A stretch of DNA of 7,990 bases from Candidatus Omnitrophica bacterium UBA1562 (lineage in GTDB: Bacteria; Omnitrophota; Gorgyraeia; Gygaellales; Profunditerraquicolaceae), in NCBI GenBank assembly GCA_002322525.1, contig DCOU01000080.1, forward strand, positions 1 through 7,990. The letters are read 5' to 3'. Below, piece after piece: positions 1-6,845 of this stretch. The notes under the pieces are model-generated. The model saw only the letters and a program-made list of their open reading frames with translations. It had not been told where the DNA came from and made no database searches. The stretch's first letter is position 1, and each line of letters starts with the position of its first letter. Made by a program: the position numbers and the translations under genes.

Positions 1-1553
1 CGCGGGTTCATAAAGTTCATATCCATAGTTTTGCCTAAAGAAGCAATCTTATCATTATAAGCCACAATCAAAGCAAGCGCAGTCAATGCTGCTGAACCAA
101 TAGCAAATCCTTTTCCCGTGGCCGCAGTAGTATTGCCTAATGCATCCAAAGCATCAGTGCGCTGCCTTACTTCTGGTGGTAAATGCGACATCTCGGCATT
201 TCCTCCTGCATTATCTGCAATGGGGCCGTAGGCATCGGTAGCCAAAGTTATGCCTAAAGTTGATAGCATGCCCACTGCTGAAATGCCTATGCCGTAAAGC
301 CCGGCGTTAAAATTATGCGCGCCTCCGGCAAAATAGAAACTCGCCAATATCGCCGCAGTCACAAGAAGAACCGGTAAAGCTGTAGAAAGCATACCGACAG
401 ATAAACCTCCGATAATAACTGTGGCAGGACCCGTTAAAGCATTGTTGGCAATAGAGCGGGTCGGCGGATATTTATCCGAGGTAAAATATTCTGTGGAAAG
501 CCCCAAAAGAAGCCCTGCGACGAGGCCGGAAATAATTGACCAATACACGCCTATATGGCTTTGCCCCAAGACTGCCTTTACAACAAAGTAAGAAAAAATC
601 GCTATCAATATTGCGCTGACAAAAATCCCCTTACGTAATGCTTTAAGCAGAGTCCCTTGGTCAGCTTTTTCTTCGGATTCCACAAAAAAAGTGCCGACAA
701 TTGAAGCAGCCACTCCTACCGCAGCCATAACCATCGGAATTGTAACTCCCGCAACTCCTAATCCGGCAGCAACAGCTAAAGCCATGGTAGCGACAATCGA
801 ACCTACATATGATTCGTAAAGGTCAGCGCCCATACCAGCGCAATCACCCACGCAATCACCCACGTTATCTGCGATAACCGCAGGGTTTCTTGGGTCATCT
901 TCAGGAATTCCAGCTTCCATTTTACCGACTAAGTCTGCGCCAACATCCGCGGCTTTGGTAAAAATTCCCCCGCCTACGCGGGCAAAAAGGGCCTGCGCGC
1001 TGGCACCCATCCCAAAACAAAGCATGGTAGAGGTAATTGCTCCGATTTTATCTATTCCTTGCGGTAGCGCATGAGTTGAATAATACCAATTAAGCAACCA
1101 ATACCAGATGGTTAAATCCAAAAGACCTAAACCAACAACCACTAATCCCATCACCGCTCCGGCAGAAAATGAAATTCTTAACGCGCCGTTTAGGCTTGTC
1201 CTTGCTGCCTGCGCAGTCCTATCACTTGCGCTTGTTGCAATAGACATCCCGATATAACCGGATAAACCGGAAAAGAATCCTCCGGTTAAGAATGCAAAGG
1301 GGACAAACATCACCAAATATCCCTTTATACTTAAAAAAAGCAAAATACAGAACACTACCACGAAGAAAATTGTCACTACCGAATATTGCCGCTTTAGATA
1401 TGCCTTAGCACCTTCTTTTACCGCGTCGGCAATCTCCTTCATTTTTTCCGTGCCGCGGTCTTTTTTTAAAACATTCCGCGCTAAATACCCTGAAAACACA
1501 AGCGCCAAAAGCGAACCAATCGGTGCCAGCCACAACAGATTAAAACTCCCCAT
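1..1553 (-). CDS. hppA: Membrane-bound ion-pumping pyrophosphatase, K+-dependent type (3' end off window)
   Basis: Integral membrane enzyme that hydrolyses pyrophosphate to phosphate and uses the energy to pump Na+ and/or H+ out of the cytoplasm. My translation gives 517 residues before the window edge; the family is usually about 650-800, so the C-terminal part is missing. Family hallmarks are plain: GGGIFTKAADVGADLVGK (about residues 194-211), DDPRNPAVIADNVGD (219-233), and GADLYESY (242-249). Hydrophobic helices fill the rest. GNTTAATGKG near residue 477 has Ala and Gly at the positions that mark K+-dependent enzymes (Lys/Thr in K+-independent ones). Glu247, one turn after Asp244, sits where Na+-PPases and many bacterial H+-PPases have the gate glutamate, so Na+ transport is plausible but not proven. 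Residue 234 is Cys (TGC) where Asn is usual. The start has a strong GGAGGAG site. It is the last visible gene of the block downstream of fluoride riboswitch 2. Confidence 0.96.
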   Translation of the reverse strand, partial: MGSFNLLWLAPIGSLLALVFSGYLARNVLKKDRGTEKMKEIADAVKEGAKAYLKRQYSVVTIFFVVVFCILLFLSIKGYLVMFVPFAFLTGGFFSGLSGYIGMSIATSASDRTAQAARTSLNGALRISFSAGAVMGLVVVGLGLLDLTIWYWLLNWYYSTHALPQGIDKIGAITSTMLCFGMGASAQALFARVGGGIFTKAADVGADLVGKMEAGIPEDDPRNPAVIADNVGDCVGDCAGMGADLYESYVGSIVATMALAVAAGLGVAGVTIPMVMAAVGVAASIVGTFFVESEEKADQGTLLKALRKGIFVSAILIAIFSYFVVKAVLGQSHIGVYWSIISGLVAGLLLGLSTEYFTSDKYPPTRSIANNALTGPATVIIGGLSVGMLSTALPVLLVTAAILASFYFAGGAHNFNAGLYGIGISAVGMLSTLGITLATDAYGPIADNAGGNAEMSHLPPEVRQRTDALDALGNTTAATGKGFAIGSAALTALALIVAYNDKIASLGKTMDMNFMNP

Positions 1554-1565
1554 TTTTCTCCTCCT
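1554..1565 (-). promoter_or_regulatory. Strong ribosome binding site for hppA
   Basis: On the minus strand the sequence AAGGAGGAGAAAA directly precedes the ATG, a near-perfect Shine-Dalgarno about 5-6 nt from the start. It is much stronger than the sites of the other genes in the downstream half of the block, suggesting that hppA is translated at a higher rate. It fixes the hppA start at 1553. Confidence 0.85.
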
Positions 1566-1609
1566 TCCGCAGAAAGCGGAACACCAGCCTATCCGCCCCA
1601 GCAAGGGCG
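1565..1609 (-). promoter_or_regulatory. Two small hairpins in the hppA leader
   Basis: The 66-bp gap between the PH-like gene and hppA can form two hairpins. One is CGCCC (1609-1605) pairing with GGGCG (1598-1594) around a 6-nt loop. The other is TTCCGC (1581-1576) pairing with GCGGAA (1570-1565) around a 5-nt loop. The second touches the Shine-Dalgarno. Neither is followed by a U tract, so they do not look like an intrinsic terminator. They may be an RNA processing or stabilising element, or a weak translation control. I did not recognise a known riboswitch here. Confidence 0.4.
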
Positions 1610-1619
1610 CACTTGGCAA

Positions 1620-2609
1620 TCATTTATGCCAAGGCGCATTAAGGCTGGGTGTAAAGTTTAAAAATGATGGGATATCATTTAGGAAAATCTTTGCTTCCTC
1701 ATCAATATCTGTAAAACTTATATCCAGCATATCTTGCTTAACTTCCTCGTTGAAAGATATTTTAAGCTTGTAAATCTTCTCGCTATCCGAATTTTCCTCG
1801 AATAAAATAACGCTTTTTACTTTATCTAAAGATATATTGAGAACGTCTACGCTGGTTCCTATCGAATGCTCCACACCGTCTCGTGCAATCATAAGCGCTT
1901 TATTAGTTAATAGGACTGTTGCCTTGCTCGTAAGATAAGCCACCTGATTCTTTCGCTTAAGTAAGGAACGCTTATTTAAAACCTTCTCCCAGATATACCG
2001 ACAGGAAAAAGTCAAAATGCACTTTTCGTGGTCGCTAAGAAGGGTCTTTAAGTAATCCCTATGGATTTTATCTTTAATCCTATGAATAAACGCTGCCGGC
2101 GAAGAAGAATCCAATTTGAAATCATCCGTATTTATGGCAAGGCTGTGTTTCTTAAACACGCGCAGCGCCTTTTGGAAATGATGCTTGCCGTTTGAACTAA
2201 AAATTATCGTTAGCCGTTTTGTTTCTTCGAGATCAATAAACTCCAAGGAAAACCAGCTTAAAAGCATGGCGCTGCCGATATTAAAAGAAAGCATATCTTC
2301 AAAATTAATATAGTTTACCTTCGGCTCTGTTCCTTTAGCGTGCCTGTTATTTGAAATAATAAATCTCTTGTCTGTTACACATATCCCCGAAGACGACTCC
2401 CCTGCTTTTAGGCCGAAGGGCGTTGATGTCGAGGAAACGCGCGGCGAATAGATACAATACTCCACTTTTTCCGATTCTTTAAGCTGGGCATCGATTAATT
2501 TTGCATGCACTCCTATTAGCTCGCAAGGATGCTTAACGCTAAACACCCAGTCTTCCCTTCCGGATGACTCCCATCCTTCCCATGTGTATTTTGTCTTACT
2601 CTTAAACAT
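1620..2609 (-). CDS. Unrecognised protein with two PH-like halves
   Basis: 329 residues, no signal peptide and no convincing membrane helix, so probably cytoplasmic. I do not recognise a named family. Two halves look alike in layout. Residues about 45-150 contain a run of beta strands with 'GICVTDKRFIISNNR' and 'LSFNIG...LEFIDLEETKRLTIIF'. Residues about 190-312 contain 'AYLTSKATVLLTNKALMIARDG' and 'ISLDKVKSVILFEEN...YKLKISF'. A 'TDKR/TNKA + hydrophobic strand' core followed by short strands and a closing helix is what bacterial PH-like or GRAM-like domains show, so I infer a tandem PH-like protein. The ATG lies 2 nt after the stop of the ATPase gene, with only a weak GAGG about 12 nt upstream, which points to translational coupling. 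The tight spacing suggests that it works with that ATPase. Function unknown; the fold assignment is tentative. Confidence 0.8.
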   Translation of the reverse strand: MFKSKTKYTWEGWESSGREDWVFSVKHPCELIGVHAKLIDAQLKESEKVEYCIYSPRVSSTSTPFGLKAGESSSGICVTDKRFIISNNRHAKGTEPKVNYINFEDMLSFNIGSAMLLSWFSLEFIDLEETKRLTIIFSSNGKHHFQKALRVFKKHSLAINTDDFKLDSSSPAAFIHRIKDKIHRDYLKTLLSDHEKCILTFSCRYIWEKVLNKRSLLKRKNQVAYLTSKATVLLTNKALMIARDGVEHSIGTSVDVLNISLDKVKSVILFEENSDSEKIYKLKISFNEEVKQDMLDISFTDIDEEAKIFLNDIPSFLNFTPSLNAPWHK

Positions 2610-2611
2610 AA

Positions 2612-3313
2612 TTAATGCACTGCCTCGTTTATCCTACGATCTAAATCCATTAGCTTTACATCTATGGCTTCGTTCTTCTGATATTTGACGTCTCTGGCAA
2701 GAAAACAAAGGCCTTTGATTATTCTCGGGTTGCCTTTAGAAAAGTGGTATATCCCCTTTTTGAAATTGGCTTCCTTGGTTATTTTTATGCCAAACTCATT
2801 TATAAAATGTTCTATTAAAACATCTGCCGTTGGCCTATCTAGATTAGATATTTCAACTTTCTCGAAGTTGAATAAAGACATGCGCAAATGCCCTATATCT
2901 TTCTTCTCAAGTCCGCGGCTTAACACGATAAGCGGAATCTTTGTTTCCATGAGATATACAAAGAAAGAATAGAATTTTGGCTCAACACTTTCAACATGGT
3001 CAAAAATAATGTATCCCGGATTTTTCTTAGCAAGGATTCCATAGAATAATTTCTTCAGGGCTAATATGTCTGCTTTTTGGATAGTTCTCTTATCGAAAGT
3101 GTCATACATCATAAAATTCAGAAGCGATTCTTTTAGCGTTTTGCTAATTGGAGAATATAACCTGTCTAAAACAGCCGGGTTACTTAATACCTTATTGATA
3201 ACAGCAGTTTTACCTACTCCCTCCGGCCCAAAAATAATGATGCTCTTCTTTTGGCTTATGAAACCGGTTATCGCTGCGCATTCTTTTTCTCTGCCTATCA
3301 GAATATCGCTCAT
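2612..3313 (-). CDS. Small P-loop ATPase, AAA/STAND-like
   Basis: 233-residue soluble NTPase. An 'IGREKE' box at residues 6-11 is typical of AAA_16/STAND-type ATPases and precedes strand 1. Walker A is GPEGVGKT (29-36). Walker B is YIIFDHVES (101-109), with Asp105 followed by His106 where Asp/Glu is usual. LIVLSRG (128-134) sits at the sensor-1 position. SKGNPRIIKGL (192-202) resembles the GxPR sensor-2 segment of the ExeA/TniB/ORC-like groups. The protein stops soon after the lid helices, so no effector domain is fused; the neighbouring DUF6062 or PH-like protein may serve as partner. Its ATG follows the upstream TAA with no gap (3314/3313), indicating translational coupling. The substrate is unknown and a link to fluoride response is inferred only from the operon. 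The altered Walker B may slow hydrolysis and favour a switch-like role. Confidence 0.88.
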   Translation of the reverse strand: MSDILIGREKECAAITGFISQKKSIIIFGPEGVGKTAVINKVLSNPAVLDRLYSPISKTLKESLLNFMMYDTFDKRTIQKADILALKKLFYGILAKKNPGYIIFDHVESVEPKFYSFFVYLMETKIPLIVLSRGLEKKDIGHLRMSLFNFEKVEISNLDRPTADVLIEHFINEFGIKITKEANFKKGIYHFSKGNPRIIKGLCFLARDVKYQKNEAIDVKLMDLDRRINEAVH

Positions 3314-4006
3314 TTAAGTACCGCTTCTGCCTACTATCTTTTCGATTGCCCTAAACCATGATTTCTTCTCATCTTCTGTCTGCTCCCAACGAAGAGGAGG
3401 CTCTTTTTTCTGTATGAGATTTATTGCACTTGCTTTAATCTTTTCCATCTGGGCAAGCTCTGTTTCAAATAAAAACTTTAGTAGAGAATCATCCTCAATG
3501 CAATCTACGATCTTAATAAAATGCGGTATGCAAAGACCACAACTCTCTGCGTATTTTGCTTTGTGGCCATCGTCTTGTAATATAACCGTTAATTCTTTGA
3601 GATACCTTTTCTCTTTCTTTCTTAGTACGCGGCACAGAGGACAATACGCGTTACCTTCAAACGACCAGATTTTAAAATCCTCTTTTCGCTCCCTGAAAGC
3701 ATCAATAAGATTTTCGTAATTATGGGTCCGAAAAATTTTTATTAATCTTTCTATTAACTCAGCTCCTATGGCTGCACTCCCATAATTGGTGTTAATCCCT
3801 TGAAGCTCCCGGAAGTGGTAATTACAAAATCCGCCGGAAGTTATCAGTTTAATTCTCTCTTCTGAACCTTTATATTGTTCGGCACTTTGCCCCACCCAGT
3901 GGCATAGGCTATCAAATTCGTCTTGCCGAAGCATTGCGCATACAGGGCACCTGCCTGAAGAAAAAGTATCGATAACCTTTTCACTTATGCTTTTTATTTG
4001 TTCCAT
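3314..4006 (-). CDS. DUF6062-type Cys/His-rich protein, paralogue A
   Basis: 230-residue soluble protein whose four metal-type motifs I match to the DUF6062 family from memory: CPVC (20-23), GFCNYH (59-64), CPLC (122-125) and CGLCIPH (156-162). They are arranged as two repeats of CxxC followed by CxxH, suggesting two zinc (or other metal) sites or redox cysteines. A closing motif SWFRAIEKIVG lies at 216-226. The same order, and nearly the same closing motif, appears in the protein at 6833-7516, so the two are paralogues although otherwise diverged. The ATG directly follows the TAG of the MFS gene (4007/4006), which indicates tight coupling with the transporter. The family's function is not known to me. 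Placement of one copy behind each of the two fluoride riboswitches suggests a role in fluoride or metal-phosphate stress (inference). Confidence 0.88.
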   Translation of the reverse strand: MEQIKSISEKVIDTFSSGRCPVCAMLRQDEFDSLCHWVGQSAEQYKGSEERIKLITSGGFCNYHFRELQGINTNYGSAAIGAELIERLIKIFRTHNYENLIDAFRERKEDFKIWSFEGNAYCPLCRVLRKKEKRYLKELTVILQDDGHKAKYAESCGLCIPHFIKIVDCIEDDSLLKFLFETELAQMEKIKASAINLIQKKEPPLRWEQTEDEKKSWFRAIEKIVGRSGT

Positions 4007-5185
4007 CTATTCTAACTTCCATACAATATAAGCGCCTATAACACTTAAAATCCCGGCATACAGAAAACCCGCTGCCGGTGAAACCGCTGCCCACAAAAAT
4101 CCAACGATTATGCTTGATATAAAATCCCCTATTCCGTTGACTGTCGCAAGGGCTCCGTATCCCGTGCCTTTCAGATTTTCAGGCAAAAGTTCTCCAGCGA
4201 TAGCCCCCTCTAAGACATCCTCCGAAGCGATAAACGTCCCGCCGATGATAAACAGAATAGAAAGATACCAAAACTTAGGCACTATAAATATAAACCCAAC
4301 GCACATAACAGCAGATAATAAATAACCGAAGGATAGTATTTTTCTCTTTGGCATCTTGTCCCCCAAATACCCAATCGGAAAAGACAATCCAGCATAGAAA
4401 ACATTACGGAATACATAAAGCAATATTGCCGAAGTATTGGCCACGGCAGATCCGTAGATTGGCTTCAAAACTTGCGCAGCCATCAATATCAAAAGAGTAT
4501 GCGAAAAGTCACCGGCCCCAAATATCCCAACACCAACTAAATATCGTTTAAATTTCACGGGTAGCCCTCTTAAGGTCGGCAGAAACCTCATATGATGGTT
4601 AGGTTCTTCGGCAACTTCGCTGACTAAAAAGAAAAACGCTGCCACCGAAACAAGGCCGGGGACAAGTGCAAACCAAAAAATCTGCCTATATCTGAATCTT
4701 GAGACTAACAAGAAGGCTATCAAAGGCCCCAAAACCGCTCCGGTCGTGTCCATCATTCTATGGAAACCGAAAGCTTTGCCGGCATCTTTTTTCTCAACAG
4801 ACGCGGAGAGCATCGCATCCCGCACCGGACCGCGTATTCCTTTTCCAAACCATGCCACCACCCTTCCCATTAAAACCTGAAACCCTGATGAAACAACTGC
4901 AAAAAAACCCATGCCGAGAGCGGTCAGGAAATACCCTAAAACCGCTATGGGCTTTCGGATGCCCTTTTTATCGGAATAAAAACCAGCTCCGAGTTTTGCA
5001 AATGAAGAAACTAAATCCGCAAAACCCTCGATGATCCCCAATAAGGCAGCCGATGCCCCTATGCTAGCAAGAAATGCCGGTAAAATTGACGTAGACATTT
5101 CATGACAGAAGTCATTAAAAAAACTTGCTGCACCCATTCCAATTACATTTTTATTCATCCATCTTTTTGGCATAGTTTGCACCAT
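4007..5185 (-). CDS. MFS transporter under fluoride riboswitch control
   Basis: 392 residues with about 12 hydrophobic helices, the normal size for the major facilitator superfamily. 'SFFNDFCHEM' (21-30) in helix 1, GFYSDKKGIRKP (68-79, the motif A loop between helices 2 and 3), GRVVAWFGKGIRGPVRDAM (107-125), AFGFHRMMDTTGAVLGP (138-154) and a second motif A-like GYLGDKMPKRK (272-282) place it in a bacterial MFS group often annotated only as 'MFS transporter'. The substrate is unknown. It is the first gene after fluoride riboswitch 2 and its ATG at 5185 lies 6 nt after the terminator stem, at the end of the U tract. No clear Shine-Dalgarno precedes it. In-frame ATGs at codons 5 and 10 are alternatives, also without good sites. 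Being the gene directly gated by fluoride, it is a candidate exporter of fluoride or of something accumulating under fluoride stress (inference). It abuts the downstream DUF6062 gene. Confidence 0.93.
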   Translation of the reverse strand: MVQTMPKRWMNKNVIGMGAASFFNDFCHEMSTSILPAFLASIGASAALLGIIEGFADLVSSFAKLGAGFYSDKKGIRKPIAVLGYFLTALGMGFFAVVSSGFQVLMGRVVAWFGKGIRGPVRDAMLSASVEKKDAGKAFGFHRMMDTTGAVLGPLIAFLLVSRFRYRQIFWFALVPGLVSVAAFFFLVSEVAEEPNHHMRFLPTLRGLPVKFKRYLVGVGIFGAGDFSHTLLILMAAQVLKPIYGSAVANTSAILLYVFRNVFYAGLSFPIGYLGDKMPKRKILSFGYLLSAVMCVGFIFIVPKFWYLSILFIIGGTFIASEDVLEGAIAGELLPENLKGTGYGALATVNGIGDFISSIIVGFLWAAVSPAAGFLYAGILSVIGAYIVWKLE

Positions 5186-5222
5186 ATAAAAATAGCTTCT
5201 ACCAAATCTAAGTAGAAGCTAT
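5186..5222 (-). terminator. Intrinsic terminator of fluoride riboswitch 2 (expression platform)
   Basis: A perfect 11-bp stem, ATAGCTTCTAC (5222-5212) with GTAGAAGCTAT (5202-5192), a 9-nt loop, then a TTTTAT tract that runs straight into the MFS ATG. The 5' arm contains the AGCUUC strand that closes the aptamer pseudoknot. Fluoride-bound aptamer and terminator are therefore mutually exclusive, giving an ON switch. Confidence 0.93.
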
Positions 5223-5257
5223 CGGCCTGAATCCAGGCATTCACGAGCCTCATCGCG
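5211..5257 (-). promoter_or_regulatory. Fluoride riboswitch 2 (crcB-motif aptamer)
   Basis: 47-nt aptamer matching the fluoride (crcB motif) class in order: CGCGATGAGGCTCGTG (P1 stem CGCG/CGUG around the GAUGAGGCU loop), an AAU linker, the hairpin GCCTG-GATT-CAGGC (P2), then CGAT and the conserved AGCTTCTACT tail. The loop GAGGCU can pair with AGCUUC (one G-U pair) to make the class-defining pseudoknot. Riboswitch 1 keeps the same pairing with different bases (GAGGUU/AACCUC). The aptamer starts about 14 nt after the stop of the HEAT gene, and I see no good promoter just before it, so it probably acts on read-through transcripts from the enolase operon. It controls the MFS, DUF6062, ATPase, PH-like and hppA genes. 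Confidence 0.9.
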
Positions 5258-5271
5258 TTATCTATGTTCTG

Positions 5272-5565
5272 CTACTCTCCTGCATTAATCTTTTTAATTG
5301 CCTCCTCTGCTGCCCTAACTAACGATGGATCTTTTGTTTCCTCCAGCAATTTCTCTAAATAGGGTATTGCGCGCTTTTCTTTTCTCTGAACCAACACCAT
5401 AATAACCCAATGCCTAACTTCCCCGGCGCGGTGATTTAAGGCATTTAAGAGTTTATCCACATAGTCTTTATTGTTATGCGCCTTGATATTGTAACCACAG
5501 TCAGGGCAGACTTCAAAATCTTCATCCCAGAAATCCTTCCAGCAGTTTGGACAATAATACCTCAC
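5272..5565 (-). CDS. Small zinc-ribbon plus HEAT-repeat protein
   Basis: 97 residues. The N-terminus is a zinc ribbon: CPNC at 5-8 and CPDCG at 20-24, four cysteines spaced to hold one zinc. Residues about 35-95 form a HEAT-like helical repeat: 'VRHWVIMVLVQRKEKRAIPYLEKLLEETKDPSLVRAAEEAIKKI' shows the pattern of the paired helices (shown as a description of the region; key residues are the RAIPYL core and the closing AAEEAIKKI helix). No signal or membrane segment is seen. It is probably a small adaptor or scaffold; the partner is unknown. The start is GTG, overlapping the enolase stop as GTGA (4 bp), with AAGGG about 8 nt upstream, so translation is coupled to enolase. Its stop is only 14 nt ahead of riboswitch 2. 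A functional link to enolase is inferred only from this overlap. Confidence 0.85.
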   Translation of the reverse strand: MRYYCPNCWKDFWDEDFEVCPDCGYNIKAHNNKDYVDKLLNALNHRAGEVRHWVIMVLVQRKEKRAIPYLEKLLEETKDPSLVRAAEEAIKKINAGE

Positions 5566-6830
5566 TTCAAATTCCCTTTAAATATCGCCTTATCGCCTAA
5601 TTCTTCTTCAATACGAAGAAGCTGGTTATATTTTGCCAGTCTTTCCGAACGTGCCGGAGCTCCTGTCTTTAACTGGCCTGCATTGGTAGCTACTGTAATA
5701 TCAGCCAAGAAAGAATCTTCAGTTTCACCGGAGCGATGGGAAAACATACAGGTGTAGCCGGATTTCTTGGCCAAGCTGATAGTTTCCAGCGTCTCGGTTA
5801 TAGTGCCGATTTGATTTAGTTTAATCAGGACTGCGTTAGCAATGCCTTGTTTAATTCCCTCGGCTAAGATTTTAGGGTTAGTAACAAAAATATCGTCTCC
5901 AACCAGTTGGACTTTATTGCCTAGTTTCTTTGTCAGAATCTTCCAACCTTCCCAGTCATTTTCTGCCAGGCCATCTTCTATGGAGATAATCGGGTATTTC
6001 GAAACCAGGCCAGCATAATAATCAACCATCTCTTGCGAAGATAAGTTCTTGTTGTCTGCCTTAAGCAGATATTTTCCGTCTTGATAGAACTCGCTGGCTG
6101 CCGGATCAAGGACAATCGCTATATCCTTACCCGCTTTATAGCCGGCTTTTTCAATGGCAGCAATAATAATTTCTATTGCTTCTTCGTTACGCGAAAGATT
6201 TGGCGCAAAACCGCCCTCGTCACCTACCGAAGTGCTTAAACCCTTTGATTTTAAGATACCCTTTAAAGTATGGTATACTTCAGCAGCATAGCGCAATGCC
6301 TCTTTAAATGAAGGCGCGCCAAAAGGAGCAATCATAAACTCCTGGATATCCACGTTGTTATCAGCATGTTTTCCACCGTTTAGAATATTCAAGAATGGTA
6401 TCGGGATCCTTACCGCATCCTTACCGCCAAGATAGCGATAAATAGGCATATTCGCGTCTATGGCGGCTGCCTTAGCCACAGCCAATGATACGCCAAGAAT
6501 CGCGTTGGCCCCTAAATGGCCTTTGTTCTCCGTACCATCCAGCTTAATCATTAGCCGGTCAATTTCTTCCTGCTTTTTAGCATCTTTGCCAATAAGTTTA
6601 GGAGCTATAATCTTGTTAACATTATCGACTGCCCTTAAGACCCCTTTTCCTAAAAATCTTTTCTTATCACCGTCGCGCAGTTCTACTGCTTCGCGGCTTC
6701 CCGTGGAAGCTCCCGATGGAACTGCTGCTCTTCCTAAAGCGCCGCCCTCTAACACAACATCTACTTCTACTGTGGGATTACCCCTAGAATCTAAAATCTC
6801 TCTTGCGTGAATCTGTTTTATCTTTGCCAT
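5562..6830 (-). CDS. eno: Enolase (phosphopyruvate hydratase)
   Basis: Cytoplasmic glycolytic enzyme interconverting 2-phosphoglycerate and phosphoenolpyruvate, using two Mg2+. 422 residues, the full family length. All key positions are present: PSGAST loop (38-43), NGGKHADNN with His155, GDEGGFAP with catalytic Glu205, Mg ligands Asp242, Glu285 (SIEDGL) and Asp312 (GDDIF), catalytic Lys337 in the signature VLIKLNQIGT, SHRSGETED (364-372) and GQLKTGAP with Lys388. Nothing is lost or odd. A good AAGGAG sits 7 nt before the ATG, inside the end of the upstream DUF6062 gene (2-nt gap), and the 3' end overlaps the HEAT gene. Enolase is inhibited by fluoride together with phosphate and Mg2+, and eno is a known member of fluoride-riboswitch regulons. 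Here riboswitch 1 lies one gene upstream, so fluoride should raise enolase production to offset inhibition. Confidence 0.98.
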   Translation of the reverse strand: MAKIKQIHAREILDSRGNPTVEVDVVLEGGALGRAAVPSGASTGSREAVELRDGDKKRFLGKGVLRAVDNVNKIIAPKLIGKDAKKQEEIDRLMIKLDGTENKGHLGANAILGVSLAVAKAAAIDANMPIYRYLGGKDAVRIPIPFLNILNGGKHADNNVDIQEFMIAPFGAPSFKEALRYAAEVYHTLKGILKSKGLSTSVGDEGGFAPNLSRNEEAIEIIIAAIEKAGYKAGKDIAIVLDPAASEFYQDGKYLLKADNKNLSSQEMVDYYAGLVSKYPIISIEDGLAENDWEGWKILTKKLGNKVQLVGDDIFVTNPKILAEGIKQGIANAVLIKLNQIGTITETLETISLAKKSGYTCMFSHRSGETEDSFLADITVATNAGQLKTGAPARSERLAKYNQLLRIEEELGDKAIFKGNLK

Positions 6831-6845
6831 GATTACGCTCCTTTT
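6831..6845 (-). promoter_or_regulatory. Ribosome binding site for eno
   Basis: AAAAAGGAGCGTAATC precedes the ATG. The AAGGAG core is 7 nt from the start and overlaps the last codons and TAA of the upstream gene. It is the best site in the upstream half of the block and supports the start at 6830. Confidence 0.8.

Noticed and set aside
1594..1609. Intrinsic terminator between the PH-like gene and hppA
   Set aside because: The stem is only 5 bp and no U tract follows on the minus strand.
1450..1773. Plus-strand open frames, here and at 2685, 3066, 3414, 4110, 4348, 4699, 5476, 6460 and 7188
   Set aside because: All lie opposite well-supported minus-strand genes, match no family I know, and lack convincing ribosome sites.
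5144..5173. Later ATG starts for the MFS gene (codons 5 and 10)
   Set aside because: None has a better ribosome site than the first ATG. The N-terminus before helix 1 is short in every case, so the choice does not affect the call; 5185 is kept with caution.
5280..5340. Promoter inside the HEAT gene for riboswitch 2
   Set aside because: A GATTAAT could serve as a weak -10, but no -35 is found at a suitable distance.
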